Assembly: GCF_002104475.1 (NCBI RefSeq)
Contig: NZ_NBOF01000005.1
Location: 310,001 to 374,000 of the forward strand
DNA: 64,000 nt
Source of the DNA: Cognaticolwellia mytili
Lineage (GTDB): Bacteria > Pseudomonadota > Gammaproteobacteria > Enterobacterales > Alteromonadaceae
Direction: 5' to 3'
Part shown: in pieces, positions 35,662 through 44,149 of the stretch
Layout of the letters: each line of letters opens with the position of its first letter
Position numbering within the stretch: position 1 is the stretch's first letter
Program-made: the position numbers and the translations under genes
Notes under the pieces: model-generated
Database searches by the model: none
What the model was told of the DNA's origin: nothing
What the model saw: only the letters and a program-made list of their open reading frames with translations

Positions 35662-37201
35662 ACAGACTCCAGCGCTGTGTTTGAATTGCATCAACGGTAA
35701 AGCGCAGTAATTTATCTAAAGGTCGATCATCTATCAATGGATCGAAGAACTGACAAATATCATCATACATTTCCATCACAGGCTTCGGTAAGGTATCGTG
35801 ATCAAGCTCTTTGTTAGCAATACGAATACGAACACCTTGCACAGCAGCCAATAAGGTACTTGCCAGCACTTGCTCTGTTAACTGTAACACTCGCATAGCA
35901 TCACGTGCCGCAATAGTGCCCATGCTTACCTTATCTTGATTATGACATTCAGTAGAACGCGAAAAAACACTTGCTGGCATGGTTTGTTTCAATGCTTCCG
36001 CGGTATATGCTGACGCACCAATTTGCACGGCTTTAAAACCATGATTGATATAACGCCGCGCACCTTCACTCATTGATAAGTTAGACGGTAAACCATTGTT
36101 GTAGCGTGTATCAACAAGTGATGCAATTTGTCGATCAGCTAAATCAGCTAAATTCGCGACTGCAGTTTTTAATGAGTCCATCACCATGGCAATATGGCCA
36201 CCATAAAAATGTCCACCATGTAAGACATGCTCACCTGGACCATCAATAATTGGGTTGTCATTGGCAGAATTCAATTCATTCTCAATCATCTGGCGGAACC
36301 AAGGTAATGAATCTTGTAATACCCCAATCACATGCGGTGCACAACGGATTGAATATCGGTCTTGTAAGCGATCGGCATTACGGGGATGATCAACGTGATT
36401 TAAGTCATTACGGATCCAAGTGGCAATTTGCTGCTGCCCCGGATGCGGCTTCACCGAGAATAGAATTTCATCAAAGTGATGGCTGTTACCTTTCAACGCT
36501 AAACTAGATAGCGCGGTAATTCGAGTCGCTAATTTCGCGACATATTGAGAACGGTCAAATGCTAGGCAAGAAATTGCAGTCATTACTGCCGTGCCATTCA
36601 TAATAGCTAACCCTTCTTTAGGTCTAAGCACTATTGGCTTTAAACCTAACGTCTGCATCACTTCAAGGCTATTTTTTATTTCACCACGGTAGTAAACATC
36701 GCGCTCACCAACCAATGCACCTGCAACATATGACAATGGTGTTAAGTCACCACTAGCACCTACAGAGCCTTCTTGAGGAATAACCGGAACAATATCATGT
36801 TGTAAAAATGCTTTTAGAAGCTCTAACAGTGGCCAACTAACTCCCGAGTATCCTTGCGAAAGTGAGCATAAGCGTGTTGCCAATATAGCTCGACCTTCAT
36901 AGGAACTAAACATTTCACCTAAACCACAACCATGGAAACGTGTTAGGTGTAAAGGCAGTTCAGGCACAAGGCTTAAAGGTACATTGACCGTAACGGAATC
37001 GCCGTAACCTGTGGTTACACCATAAATTACGCCGTCTTCTTTTAAAAGTGCATCAAGGAATTTAACACCTGAATCAATTTTATGGCAAAAATCACCTGAC
37101 TGACTTAACTCAACATCTATATCGTTTTTTGCAATATTAACGATATCTTCTACTTTAAGGCGTGCTTCACCAAATTTAATGGTGGTATTACTGATAGGCA
37201 C
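35654..37201 (-). CDS. MIO-dependent aromatic amino acid ammonia-lyase (HAL/TAL/PAL family)
   Basis: 515 residues. The MIO prosthetic group forms from Ala149-Ser150-Gly151 (VGASGDLTPL); catalytic Tyr60 lies in IYGVTTGYG; NxxPxxxG-type segments (SANDNPI) follow. The substrate-selectivity pair is Phe89-His90 (RFHGCGLG): histidine lyases have Ser-His, PAL has Phe-Leu and TAL His-Leu, so this is a mixed type. In an APE operon the product should be an aryl acrylate starter (cinnamate or coumarate type) for the AMP ligase, rather than urocanate. No hut genes are nearby. Confidence 0.9.
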   Translation of the reverse strand: MPISNTTIKFGEARLKVEDIVNIAKNDIDVELSQSGDFCHKIDSGVKFLDALLKEDGVIYGVTTGYGDSVTVNVPLSLVPELPLHLTRFHGCGLGEMFSSYEGRAILATRLCSLSQGYSGVSWPLLELLKAFLQHDIVPVIPQEGSVGASGDLTPLSYVAGALVGERDVYYRGEIKNSLEVMQTLGLKPIVLRPKEGLAIMNGTAVMTAISCLAFDRSQYVAKLATRITALSSLALKGNSHHFDEILFSVKPHPGQQQIATWIRNDLNHVDHPRNADRLQDRYSIRCAPHVIGVLQDSLPWFRQMIENELNSANDNPIIDGPGEHVLHGGHFYGGHIAMVMDSLKTAVANLADLADRQIASLVDTRYNNGLPSNLSMSEGARRYINHGFKAVQIGASAYTAEALKQTMPASVFSRSTECHNQDKVSMGTIAARDAMRVLQLTEQVLASTLLAAVQGVRIRIANKELDHDTLPKPVMEMYDDICQFFDPLIDDRPLDKLLRFTVDAIQTQRWSLYE

Positions 37202-37215
37202 TACTACTACTCCAA

Positions 37216-38184
37216 TTATTCGTTTGTTGAGCTAGGTTTTTGTTCATCACGGATAACATCTTGATCATTCTGCCAGAAGTCGAAAAAATTAAACCACTGA
37301 AATGGATATGCTAAACAATAATGCTCTAATCGCTGTGCATATTGATTAATAACTGCAGTAAGCGACTCTTGTCTGTTTTTACGAGAAAATTTCAAGGTGT
37401 CAGCAACATGTTCAAAGACAACACGATAATGCGCTTTCTCTTTTAGACAAAATAAGAAATATACCGGACAATCTAAAATTGACGCTAAAATAAAAGCCCC
37501 TTGTGAGAACGCCGCTGGTTCACCTAGAAACGAACTATATATGACTCGACCTTGCGAAGTTACACTAGTACGGTCGCCTGCAATAACTAATATTTCGCCG
37601 TTATCAATACGCTCTTTCAACAGTATTGCTAAATCAGCACCTACATGTGTCGCTTGAATGAGATCAACATTAGAATCAGCATTAATTTTTTGCATCACTT
37701 TATTAAATTCGACGGCATGATGCGTAAACACCAAAACATTAATACGAGTATCGTATCTTCCATGCCCAAGTGCTCGACACACTTCTAAATTACCTAAGTG
37801 CGAGCCAATAAAAACTGCGCCTTGCTGCTTTTCTTGTAGTTTGGCAATGGGGTGTTCTTGACTATAAATAATATGCTCTGGCGTTATTCGTCCCATCCAC
37901 GCGTCTATTTTGTCAAATGCGCTTTGGGCAAAACTATAGAAATGGGCAATACCAATGCTGTGACTAAATTTTTCTGATGAGTTTTTAGTAGCAAAAATAC
38001 GTTGCCAATATGCTTTAGATGCTTGCTTACTTGCCCCACCAGTGAAATATAAATAAGCCACAACAGGGTATAGAAAAAATGACAGTATTCTTCTGCCAAA
38101 TAATCGATAAACAAAAAGCAGCAGTTGTATACCTAGGTAGGTACCACGCTCCTGCATTTTAGACCAGTGTTTAGCTTCTGACAT
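37216..38184 (-). CDS. LpxL/HtrB-like acyltransferase
   Basis: 322 residues of the lipid A lauroyltransferase-like family, with N-terminal hydrophobic anchor, catalytic HLGNLE (H-x4-E, about residue 129), the segment GDRTSV, and the C-terminal PFQWFNFFDFW. In APE clusters this domain follows a glycosyltransferase (fused in some, as ApeJ); here the two are separate genes five bases apart. It likely acylates the lipid or sugar anchor that carries the polyene. Confidence 0.82.
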   Translation of the reverse strand: MSEAKHWSKMQERGTYLGIQLLLFVYRLFGRRILSFFLYPVVAYLYFTGGASKQASKAYWQRIFATKNSSEKFSHSIGIAHFYSFAQSAFDKIDAWMGRITPEHIIYSQEHPIAKLQEKQQGAVFIGSHLGNLEVCRALGHGRYDTRINVLVFTHHAVEFNKVMQKINADSNVDLIQATHVGADLAILLKERIDNGEILVIAGDRTSVTSQGRVIYSSFLGEPAAFSQGAFILASILDCPVYFLFCLKEKAHYRVVFEHVADTLKFSRKNRQESLTAVINQYAQRLEHYCLAYPFQWFNFFDFWQNDQDVIRDEQKPSSTNE

Positions 38185-38188
38185 TGGT

Positions 38189-38920
38189 TTATCTAAACTT
38201 TCTAAAAATTAATTGCGGTATGCGTGGCAACATACCAAAAAATAAACGGGTATGCATCCACGAAATAAGTATATTGTCTTCTAGTGCCCTAAAATGGGAA
38301 ACACCATGCTCAGGGTAATCTACAGCAGTATCAATAAATCGTAAATCTATATCTTTCCAGAAAAGTTTCACCATCACTTCAATATCAAAATCCATGCGTT
38401 TACCCAATTTTTTTTGCTGTAGCAACTGCACGGTTGAAGCCAAAGGATAAACTCGATAACCACACATGGTATCTTTTATCTGAAAAGATAATGTTTCAAT
38501 CCATACCCAAAAGTGGGTGATATTACGGGCATAGTATCGGTGCTTAGGAATGGATTCATCATAAATAGGTTTACCGCTAATAAGCGCTTCTGGAAAATTT
38601 TTAGATTCAGTTATTAGCTTGTTGACGTCGCCTAAATCATGTTGGCCATCAGCATCAACTTGCAAAGCATGGCTGAAACCTTGTTCAAAAGCAGTACGTA
38701 AACCAGTTTGTACCGCACCACCTTTGCCTTGATTATTTTGATGTTCGATCACACTTAAATTAGGGTGTTTTTTCGATAAGTCACGGAAAAACTGTGTCGC
38801 ATCAGCGCTACTGCCATCATTAACCATAATAATTGGCAGGTTAAATTGCATTAACTTAGCCATTAATTCATCTAATAAGATTGTATGATTATAATTAGGA
38901 ATAACAATACAATAGCTCAC
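38189..38920 (-). CDS. family 2 glycosyltransferase
   Basis: 243 residues: GT2 fold with IVIPNYNH (4-11), VNDGSSAD, DADGQHD (DxD-type metal site) and GYRVYP. It resembles dolichol-phosphate mannosyl transferase-like enzymes but has no extra membrane domain. It overlaps the dehydratase gene by four bases. Probably adds a sugar to the lipid anchor of the aryl polyene, in partnership with the acyltransferase downstream. Confidence 0.85.
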   Translation of the reverse strand: MSYCIVIPNYNHTILLDELMAKLMQFNLPIIMVNDGSSADATQFFRDLSKKHPNLSVIEHQNNQGKGGAVQTGLRTAFEQGFSHALQVDADGQHDLGDVNKLITESKNFPEALISGKPIYDESIPKHRYYARNITHFWVWIETLSFQIKDTMCGYRVYPLASTVQLLQQKKLGKRMDFDIEVMVKLFWKDIDLRFIDTAVDYPEHGVSHFRALEDNILISWMHTRLFFGMLPRIPQLIFRKFR

Positions 38921-39300
38921 GACGCGTCCTCAAAAACGATTCTTCCTGAGGCGTGCTGGCCTTTTTCTGAAGTATAAGAAAATAGCACTTTATTTGCTGT
39001 TTTTCTGGTTAGCGCTAGGTTAAGTTTTTGTCCTGGAATGATCACTACTTGAAACTTTAACACTTCAATATTTTTTACTTCAAGTTCAGTTAATGAGAGC
39101 TTTTGTTTACAGTATTCAACAGCCCAGTGCAGTTGAACAACACCAGCTAAAATTGGCGCATTTGGAAAGTGACCTTGAAAATAATCTAAGTCAGATGGGA
39201 TATGTAGCTGCAATTCTACTCGATCATTGTCAACGTTTACCGCTAACACTTCAGGCCAAATTTTTACTAAATCGTTATTAGCATGCATAACATTAGTCAA
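38917..39300 (-). CDS. apeI: hotdog 3-hydroxyacyl-ACP dehydratase (ApeI-type)
   Basis: 127 residues, FabZ-like: FQGHFPNAPILAGVVQLHW contains the GHFP motif and the PGV-equivalent loop (AGV). It is the second dehydratase of the cluster, between the AMP ligase and glycosyltransferase genes, overlapping both. It probably shares dehydration steps with the ApeP-type enzyme. Confidence 0.85.
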   Translation of the reverse strand: MTNVMHANNDLVKIWPEVLAVNVDNDRVELQLHIPSDLDYFQGHFPNAPILAGVVQLHWAVEYCKQKLSLTELEVKNIEVLKFQVVIIPGQKLNLALTRKTANKVLFSYTSEKGQHASGRIVFEDAS

Positions 39301-40663
39301 ACAGCTTCTCCAAATCGCTTAATACCAGTTTACCTTGCGAATTATACGGGTATTCATCTAAATATCGCCATTTTTTTGGTAAACAAATACGTTCAATGTC
39401 ATTTAATAATTGTTGTTTTAAGGCATTGTTAAGCGCTAACTTGCCATTTTCAGCTAAGTATTGCTGCCCAACAGGCGTTAATATCAAAATGGCTGCCAAT
39501 ATCTTTCGTAAACCAGAAGATTTATTATTTATAACAATTATGCGTGCTTCTAAGATCCAAGGTTGCGCGGTTAAATTTCGCTCAACCTGATTCAAGTTAA
39601 CCCTTTTTTCTTCTATTTTAATTGTTCGATCAACTCTTCCTTTCAGGAGAAAATGTTGAGAGTCAAGCAGTTCAACTTTATCGTCAGTTAAGTAGGGCTG
39701 TTCATCGACATAAGGAGAGAAGATCTCTAAACGCTGCTGATCTGCTGAAACTTGTAGCGTAATTTCAGGAAAAACTTGCCATGGTTCATTATTCGAATGT
39801 TGCCCACAACGCCAAGCTATACCGCCCGTTTCAGTACTACCATAAACTTCTGTTGGTGCAATTTGCATTTGTTGAAATAAGGTTTGGCTTGTTGACATTG
39901 ACAACAAGCCACCAGAACTAAAAATAACACTAAGATTTTGCGACTGTGTTGCTAAAACATTATCTAACGCTAGTCTTTGCAAATGTGCCGGACTCGAAAT
40001 AAGCGTCACACTATTAGGTAATTCAGAATACTCTTTCGAGGCTAATTCAGTCAGCAAGTGACTAATATGTTCAGGGTATTCAAAGGTCTGGTTAATTATC
40101 GTTTTACCCAATCGTAATGGCAGTAAAACCTTAAATAATAAACCGTATATATGTTGATGAGAAACTGTACTCACAAAAGCATCGGTGGCATTAAGCAGAT
40201 CGGAAAACTCACTTTTTAAGGTCTCGACTTCTAAGCTCAACTGGTGACAACTTTTGTTAATTGCTTTTGCTTGCCCTGTAGAACCAGAAGTATAAAAAGT
40301 CATCTCACCATGAAAGAGAGCAAAAAATTCTTCGCGCGTAAATTGAGTGAAATATTTGCTGGTATCTAAATCTGCCAGCTGTATTTGTTGTTTACCTGTT
40401 AAGGCGACAGAACCCGCGGTCGCCTGACATTGTTCAGCAAGCTGAGTCAAAGTGCCTGCTTGAGCATTAGGTGGCAACAACACATGTTTTTTTTCAAAAA
40501 TCAGAGCGAACAACCAAACTGCAAACTGGTAACTGTCAGCATCAAAAAGTAACACCTTAGTCGCTGGCACTTTTCTAATAGCGGTTCTAGCCTGAGAAAC
40601 ACTTTGGCAAAAGCTTTCGAAAGTAATGAATTCCCCATTACGATAAAAACAAAAATTATTCAT
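39293..40663 (-). CDS. apeH: aryl-acid AMP ligase (ApeH-type)
   Basis: 456-residue adenylate-forming enzyme: phosphate loop TFYTSGSTGQAK, YGSTETGG (A5), GRVDRTIKIEEKRVNL (A8) and the C-terminal catalytic Lys in NSQGKL. It activates the aryl starter acid as an adenylate and loads it on an ACP; the lyase at 35654-37201 is the likely source of that acid. Slightly shorter than acyl-CoA ligases, as usual for ApeH. Confidence 0.88.
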   Translation of the reverse strand: MNNFCFYRNGEFITFESFCQSVSQARTAIRKVPATKVLLFDADSYQFAVWLFALIFEKKHVLLPPNAQAGTLTQLAEQCQATAGSVALTGKQQIQLADLDTSKYFTQFTREEFFALFHGEMTFYTSGSTGQAKAINKSCHQLSLEVETLKSEFSDLLNATDAFVSTVSHQHIYGLLFKVLLPLRLGKTIINQTFEYPEHISHLLTELASKEYSELPNSVTLISSPAHLQRLALDNVLATQSQNLSVIFSSGGLLSMSTSQTLFQQMQIAPTEVYGSTETGGIAWRCGQHSNNEPWQVFPEITLQVSADQQRLEIFSPYVDEQPYLTDDKVELLDSQHFLLKGRVDRTIKIEEKRVNLNQVERNLTAQPWILEARIIVINNKSSGLRKILAAILILTPVGQQYLAENGKLALNNALKQQLLNDIERICLPKKWRYLDEYPYNSQGKLVLSDLEKLFD

Positions 40664-41249
40664 TGAAAGTCGAACTCATTGGCGCTTGTGAACGATGCTT
40701 CTTTTTAACTTTTAGGCGTACTATATATTCTATTAGCATTAAAGTGCCCATCAAAATATAGGATACAAAGCCATTATAAATCATCCAAATATCTAACGAG
40801 GTAAACAGCGCCGTATATAAAGAAGCCAAGCCATTACAGATAAAAAACAAACACCAAACTAAAGTAACTCTTTCGGTATATTTAATGGCTTCAGGCGACA
40901 TATCTTTTTCGCTCATGCGAGCAAACGTTTCAATCACCGTTGGCGGTCTAAAGTAGGAGTACGCAAAAACCATTAGCATCGCAAAATTTATTGCCAACGG
41001 ATAAAGTTTAAAACCAATACTATTATTCGTAAATGCACTAATCGCTATAGCCGAAATACCCAAAAGTGACGCAGGCACAAGCCAAGGTAATTTTTTCAAA
41101 TTACTTCGCACTAATAAAACTCTAATCACCACAAAAGCAATTAAAATAGCTGCTAAATACTTAGGGCTTAAATTATTTAAGCCAATATAAACAGCAAAGG
41201 GATACATCAATAGTATCCCTGTTGTTAGTGCAGTTATAAAAAATTTCAC
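40656..41249 (-). CDS. APE-cluster inner-membrane protein (COG4648-like)
   Basis: 197 residues with five or six membrane helices and a basic C-terminus (VRLKVKKKHRSQ). It resembles the uncharacterised COG4648 proteins found between ACP and AMP-ligase genes in APE clusters (ApeG position). Function unknown; it overlaps the ligase gene by eight bases and abuts the ACP stop. Confidence 0.75.
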   Translation of the reverse strand: MKFFITALTTGILLMYPFAVYIGLNNLSPKYLAAILIAFVVIRVLLVRSNLKKLPWLVPASLLGISAIAISAFTNNSIGFKLYPLAINFAMLMVFAYSYFRPPTVIETFARMSEKDMSPEAIKYTERVTLVWCLFFICNGLASLYTALFTSLDIWMIYNGFVSYILMGTLMLIEYIVRLKVKKKHRSQAPMSSTFNE

Positions 41250-41497
41250 TAGCAGATAACCAGTTTTTCAACCTCAATAACCACGTCTTCAACCGTACGA
41301 ACTTTTTTGAACGCTTCAGGATCTATTTTTTTACCGGTAATGGCTCTTAACTTAACCACTAAGTCGACCGCATCTATACTGTCTAGATCTAAATCTTCGT
41401 ATAAGTTTGCTTCTAATACGATATCTGCTTCATCAACTTCAAAATCATCTCTAATTATTTCGAATAAAGTTGAAAATATTTCTTCTTTGGATTGCAT
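41249..41497 (-). CDS. apeF: acyl carrier protein (ApeF-type)
   Basis: 82-residue acidic ACP with the phosphopantetheine Ser40 in DLDLDSIDAVDL. Second of two adjacent ACPs; APE systems use both, one perhaps for starter and one for elongation. It should be primed by the phosphopantetheinyl transferase encoded at 43415-44149. Confidence 0.88.
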   Translation of the reverse strand: MQSKEEIFSTLFEIIRDDFEVDEADIVLEANLYEDLDLDSIDAVDLVVKLRAITGKKIDPEAFKKVRTVEDVVIEVEKLVIC

Positions 41498-41521
41498 ACT
41501 GGTTTCCTTTACAACCTATTT

Positions 41522-41779
41522 TTACGCTTTTGCTTTGCTTACAAATTCACATAGGGCATTTATTGACGAAAAATGCTGCTTAGTTTCTTCTGAGTTAGCA
41601 TCAATTTTAACATTATAATTTTTCTTAATCGCAAGACCTAATTCTAAAGCATCAATACTATCTAAGCCTAAGCCATCAATAAATAACGCTTCATCGTCTT
41701 GAATATCAGTGATTTCAATATCTTCTAAATCTAGGGTTTCAATGATTAATTGTTTTAATTCTACTTTTAAATCACTCAT
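41522..41779 (-). CDS. apeE: acyl carrier protein (ApeE-type)
   Basis: 85-residue ACP with Ser41 in GLGLDSIDALEL. The ATG at 41779 overlaps the acyltransferase stop by eight bases; a longer open frame upstream is only the shadow of that gene. It lies 24 bp before the second ACP gene. Confidence 0.88.
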   Translation of the reverse strand: MSDLKVELKQLIIETLDLEDIEITDIQDDEALFIDGLGLDSIDALELGLAIKKNYNVKIDANSEETKQHFSSINALCEFVSKAKA

Positions 41780-42545
41780 ATTTGCTGAGTTCCTCTCTAA
41801 AAAAATTTTCCAAATCTCGATTGTATTGCCGAACATCTTTGGAGGTTTGCGAAACATTATTTTCCGGCAAAGTAGGCGAGTGGTCCACGACCATTGCTGA
41901 GAAATGTGCTTTTGTTTTCGGTATTCTATACCAAGGTACATTTTTTGTTAATGTTGAAGGTATAACCTTTAGCATCACCGACGTAATATTTGCCTGACAC
42001 CTAATAGCGATATTTGCTGCGCCACGTTGAAATTGCAATTTATCATCTAGCTTAGTTCGAGTACCTTGTGGAAAAATGATTAAATTATTACCTGCTTTTA
42101 AAGAAGCTTCACAGTCATCCAAAAGTCCTTGCGGATCAGCATTGCTAATATAACCTGTGTTACTAACAACCCCCCTTAAGAAAACATTTTTAAATAAGTG
42201 TGTTTTAACAATACAATCGGCATTTGGGATCAAAGAGATCAATACTACAACATCGATTAAAGACGGATGGTTTGCCATAATTAAATGGCCATTAAGCGAC
42301 TTTAATTGCTGTGCTTTCGTTGTATCAAACTTAAATATGCCAACAAATCCCATCATGCCAATAAAAAATTTAAAAGTGTAGTGTACCGTTCTTCTTGCTA
42401 TTTTTTTTTGTACTTTTTTGTCGCGAACAAGAAGCCTTTGAACAGGAAAAACAATTAATGAAAGCAACAATCCACCAACACCAAAAAATGCAAAACATAT
42501 ACCGGTAGCAATAACGCGCCAATAATAGTTCAACAGCTTAAACAT
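41772..42545 (-). CDS. PlsC-like 1-acylglycerol-phosphate acyltransferase (ApeD position)
   Basis: 257 residues with an N-terminal membrane anchor, then the PlsC motifs NHPSLID (block I, catalytic His) and IIFPQGTRTK (block III). APE clusters contain such an acyltransferase between chain-length factor and ACP genes. It may transfer the aryl polyene chain or a fatty acid to the glycerophosphate anchor. Overlaps both neighbours by eight bases. Confidence 0.83.
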   Translation of the reverse strand: MFKLLNYYWRVIATGICFAFFGVGGLLLSLIVFPVQRLLVRDKKVQKKIARRTVHYTFKFFIGMMGFVGIFKFDTTKAQQLKSLNGHLIMANHPSLIDVVVLISLIPNADCIVKTHLFKNVFLRGVVSNTGYISNADPQGLLDDCEASLKAGNNLIIFPQGTRTKLDDKLQFQRGAANIAIRCQANITSVMLKVIPSTLTKNVPWYRIPKTKAHFSAMVVDHSPTLPENNVSQTSKDVRQYNRDLENFFREELSKYE

Positions 42546-43272
42546 GTTTTTCTAGCGACCAATTATAGTTATTTGTTGCTAGTAACACCTGTTGTTGAGC
42601 ACTATTAAACCAATGTGAAAACAACAGTGAACTGGGTATATTATCAATTAGATTTTTAGAAAACTGCTCAAAAGAAAAACTTATATTTTGCTCACCTTCA
42701 ACTAACACTTTACTTGACGGTAGAGATACCAACATAGATAGCGCATGAGATAATTGTTGCTCGTCTTGAAAGCCAAGATAGGTTTCAGGCAGTTTCTGAT
42801 CTGCATGAATAAAAAGAACTTCATCCGCTAAACCCGACTTAAGTCGAGCATAGGTATCAACTAACGCCATCATAAAGCTATCTTGACCCGCTGATATGGC
42901 ATTTATAGCCTGTTTATTGTTAGTTAATATGCTAAATAAGCTTGGAATGGCGTTGTGAACAGATAAGCCAAATGCAGTTGGAGAAATGGCGCTTTTATCA
43001 GCTAAATCAGCTAATAATGTTGATGTTTTTGGCAGGTCACCATGTCGGCTGGAAAAAACTATCGGTAAATCGTTTTCAATACCGTCTATTGACTCGTTAG
43101 CAACCTTTAGTGCCATTTTGGCAAATGGACTTAAACGCCGACGCTGCATTGCAGGCACAAAAGCTAATTTAGGCCAGTTTACTTGTGTCTCATCGGAGTT
43201 TACAGCTTGCTCGATAGAAAGTTCATCACAGTGAGCATGCCAAACACTCAAGTGACGTATATTGACATCCAT
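42538..43272 (-). CDS. apeC: ketosynthase chain-length factor (ApeC-type)
   Basis: 244 residues matching the short beta-ketoacyl synthase-like N-terminal family used as chain-length factor in aryl polyene synthases. Alignment of INAISAGQDSF with the active-site segment of the partner ketosynthase (ISTACSSSG) places Gln130 at the catalytic Cys, the same Cys-to-Gln change that marks KS-beta/CLF subunits. It is not itself condensing but should form a heterodimer with the ApeO-type ketosynthase. First gene of the operon, facing the 20-bp palindrome. Confidence 0.87.
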   Translation of the reverse strand: MDVNIRHLSVWHAHCDELSIEQAVNSDETQVNWPKLAFVPAMQRRRLSPFAKMALKVANESIDGIENDLPIVFSSRHGDLPKTSTLLADLADKSAISPTAFGLSVHNAIPSLFSILTNNKQAINAISAGQDSFMMALVDTYARLKSGLADEVLFIHADQKLPETYLGFQDEQQLSHALSMLVSLPSSKVLVEGEQNISFSFEQFSKNLIDNIPSSLLFSHWFNSAQQQVLLATNNYNWSLEKHV

Positions 43273-43347
43273 TGTAAATTCCCGAAACGCGCCTAACTAA
43301 CGATAAAATAAAGTCGGAAATGGTATAGAATAGAGGGCAACAAAGCA

Positions 43348-43367
43348 ATTAAAACAGTTGTTTTAAT
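43348..43367. promoter_or_regulatory. 20-bp perfect palindrome in the divergent APE promoter region
   Basis: ATTAAAACA-GT-TGTTTTAAT, a perfect 9-2-9 dyad between apeC (start 43272) and the phosphopantetheinyl transferase (start 43415). Its size fits a TetR-type operator and it could control both directions. The regulator is not in this window as far as I can see. Confidence 0.55.
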
Positions 43368-43414
43368 AAAAACATTTCAGCTGAGCCTTCATTATCACTA
43401 AACTTGTCAACGTC

Positions 43415-44149
43415 ATGGAGAAATTTCAATTGTTTAAACCGATTTTCACTCCAATCGAAGACCTATGTTTCATCAAACACAAAAAACATCCTTGTTACGC
43501 TTTGTATAATGCAAATAACATTGATGAAAACGACATCGCTTTTTTAGCAGCAAAATTTCTACATGAAAATGAACAAAACATTATCAAACGAAGAAAAAAT
43601 ATTGTCGCAAAAAAGGAGTATATCGCCAGTAGATTTTTAATAAAGTCCTATATTTCCGAGCACCTAGCTATTTCATATCAAACACTTCAACTAAGTTTTG
43701 ATACAGAATCAGCACAACTAAAAGCACTATATAAGGGTAAGCCACTCGCACTCAACATTTCTTTAACTCACTCAAAAGGATTTATTTTTTTTGCAATTAC
43801 TACCGATGCAATAAATGTTGCTGTCGATCTTGAGTACCAGAATACAGCAAGAGACACACAAACATTGGCAAATGCCTACTTTCATCCTGATGAAGCAAAG
43901 TGGTTGTTAGAAAGAGATCAGACACAATTTTATCGATTATGGACACTTAAAGAAGCACTAGCAAAAATAACGGCAAGCAGTGTATTAGAAGTACTAAAAC
44001 AAAATACCAAGCAACAATTAGCGCAATATCATCATACAACAGGGCAATACAAAGAATTCACCTTCGCTGTAATTCAAAGCATGCCATTTATAAATCAATA
44101 CTGGTACTTAATTAACCACGAAAAGGCATTACAATTGAGCCATGAGTAA
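43415..44149 (+). CDS. 4'-phosphopantetheinyl transferase, Sfp family
   Basis: 244 residues. Sfp-type landmarks: basic N-terminal half with KEYIASRFLIK, the SLTHSKGF segment, the Mg-binding VAVDLE, and FYRLWTLKEALAK with the WxxKEA motif. It transfers phosphopantetheine from CoA to the ACP serines. It diverges from the APE operon, whose two ACPs are the obvious substrates. Start ATG 43415; ribosome binding site weak. Confidence 0.88.
   Translation: MEKFQLFKPIFTPIEDLCFIKHKKHPCYALYNANNIDENDIAFLAAKFLHENEQNIIKRRKNIVAKKEYIASRFLIKSYISEHLAISYQTLQLSFDTESAQLKALYKGKPLALNISLTHSKGFIFFAITTDAINVAVDLEYQNTARDTQTLANAYFHPDEAKWLLERDQTQFYRLWTLKEALAKITASSVLEVLKQNTKQQLAQYHHTTGQYKEFTFAVIQSMPFINQYWYLINHEKALQLSHE

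Noticed and set aside
35654-37201. Histidine utilisation gene hutH
   Set aside because: No hutU/hutI neighbours, selectivity residues differ from histidine lyases, and the gene is embedded in the aryl polyene operon.
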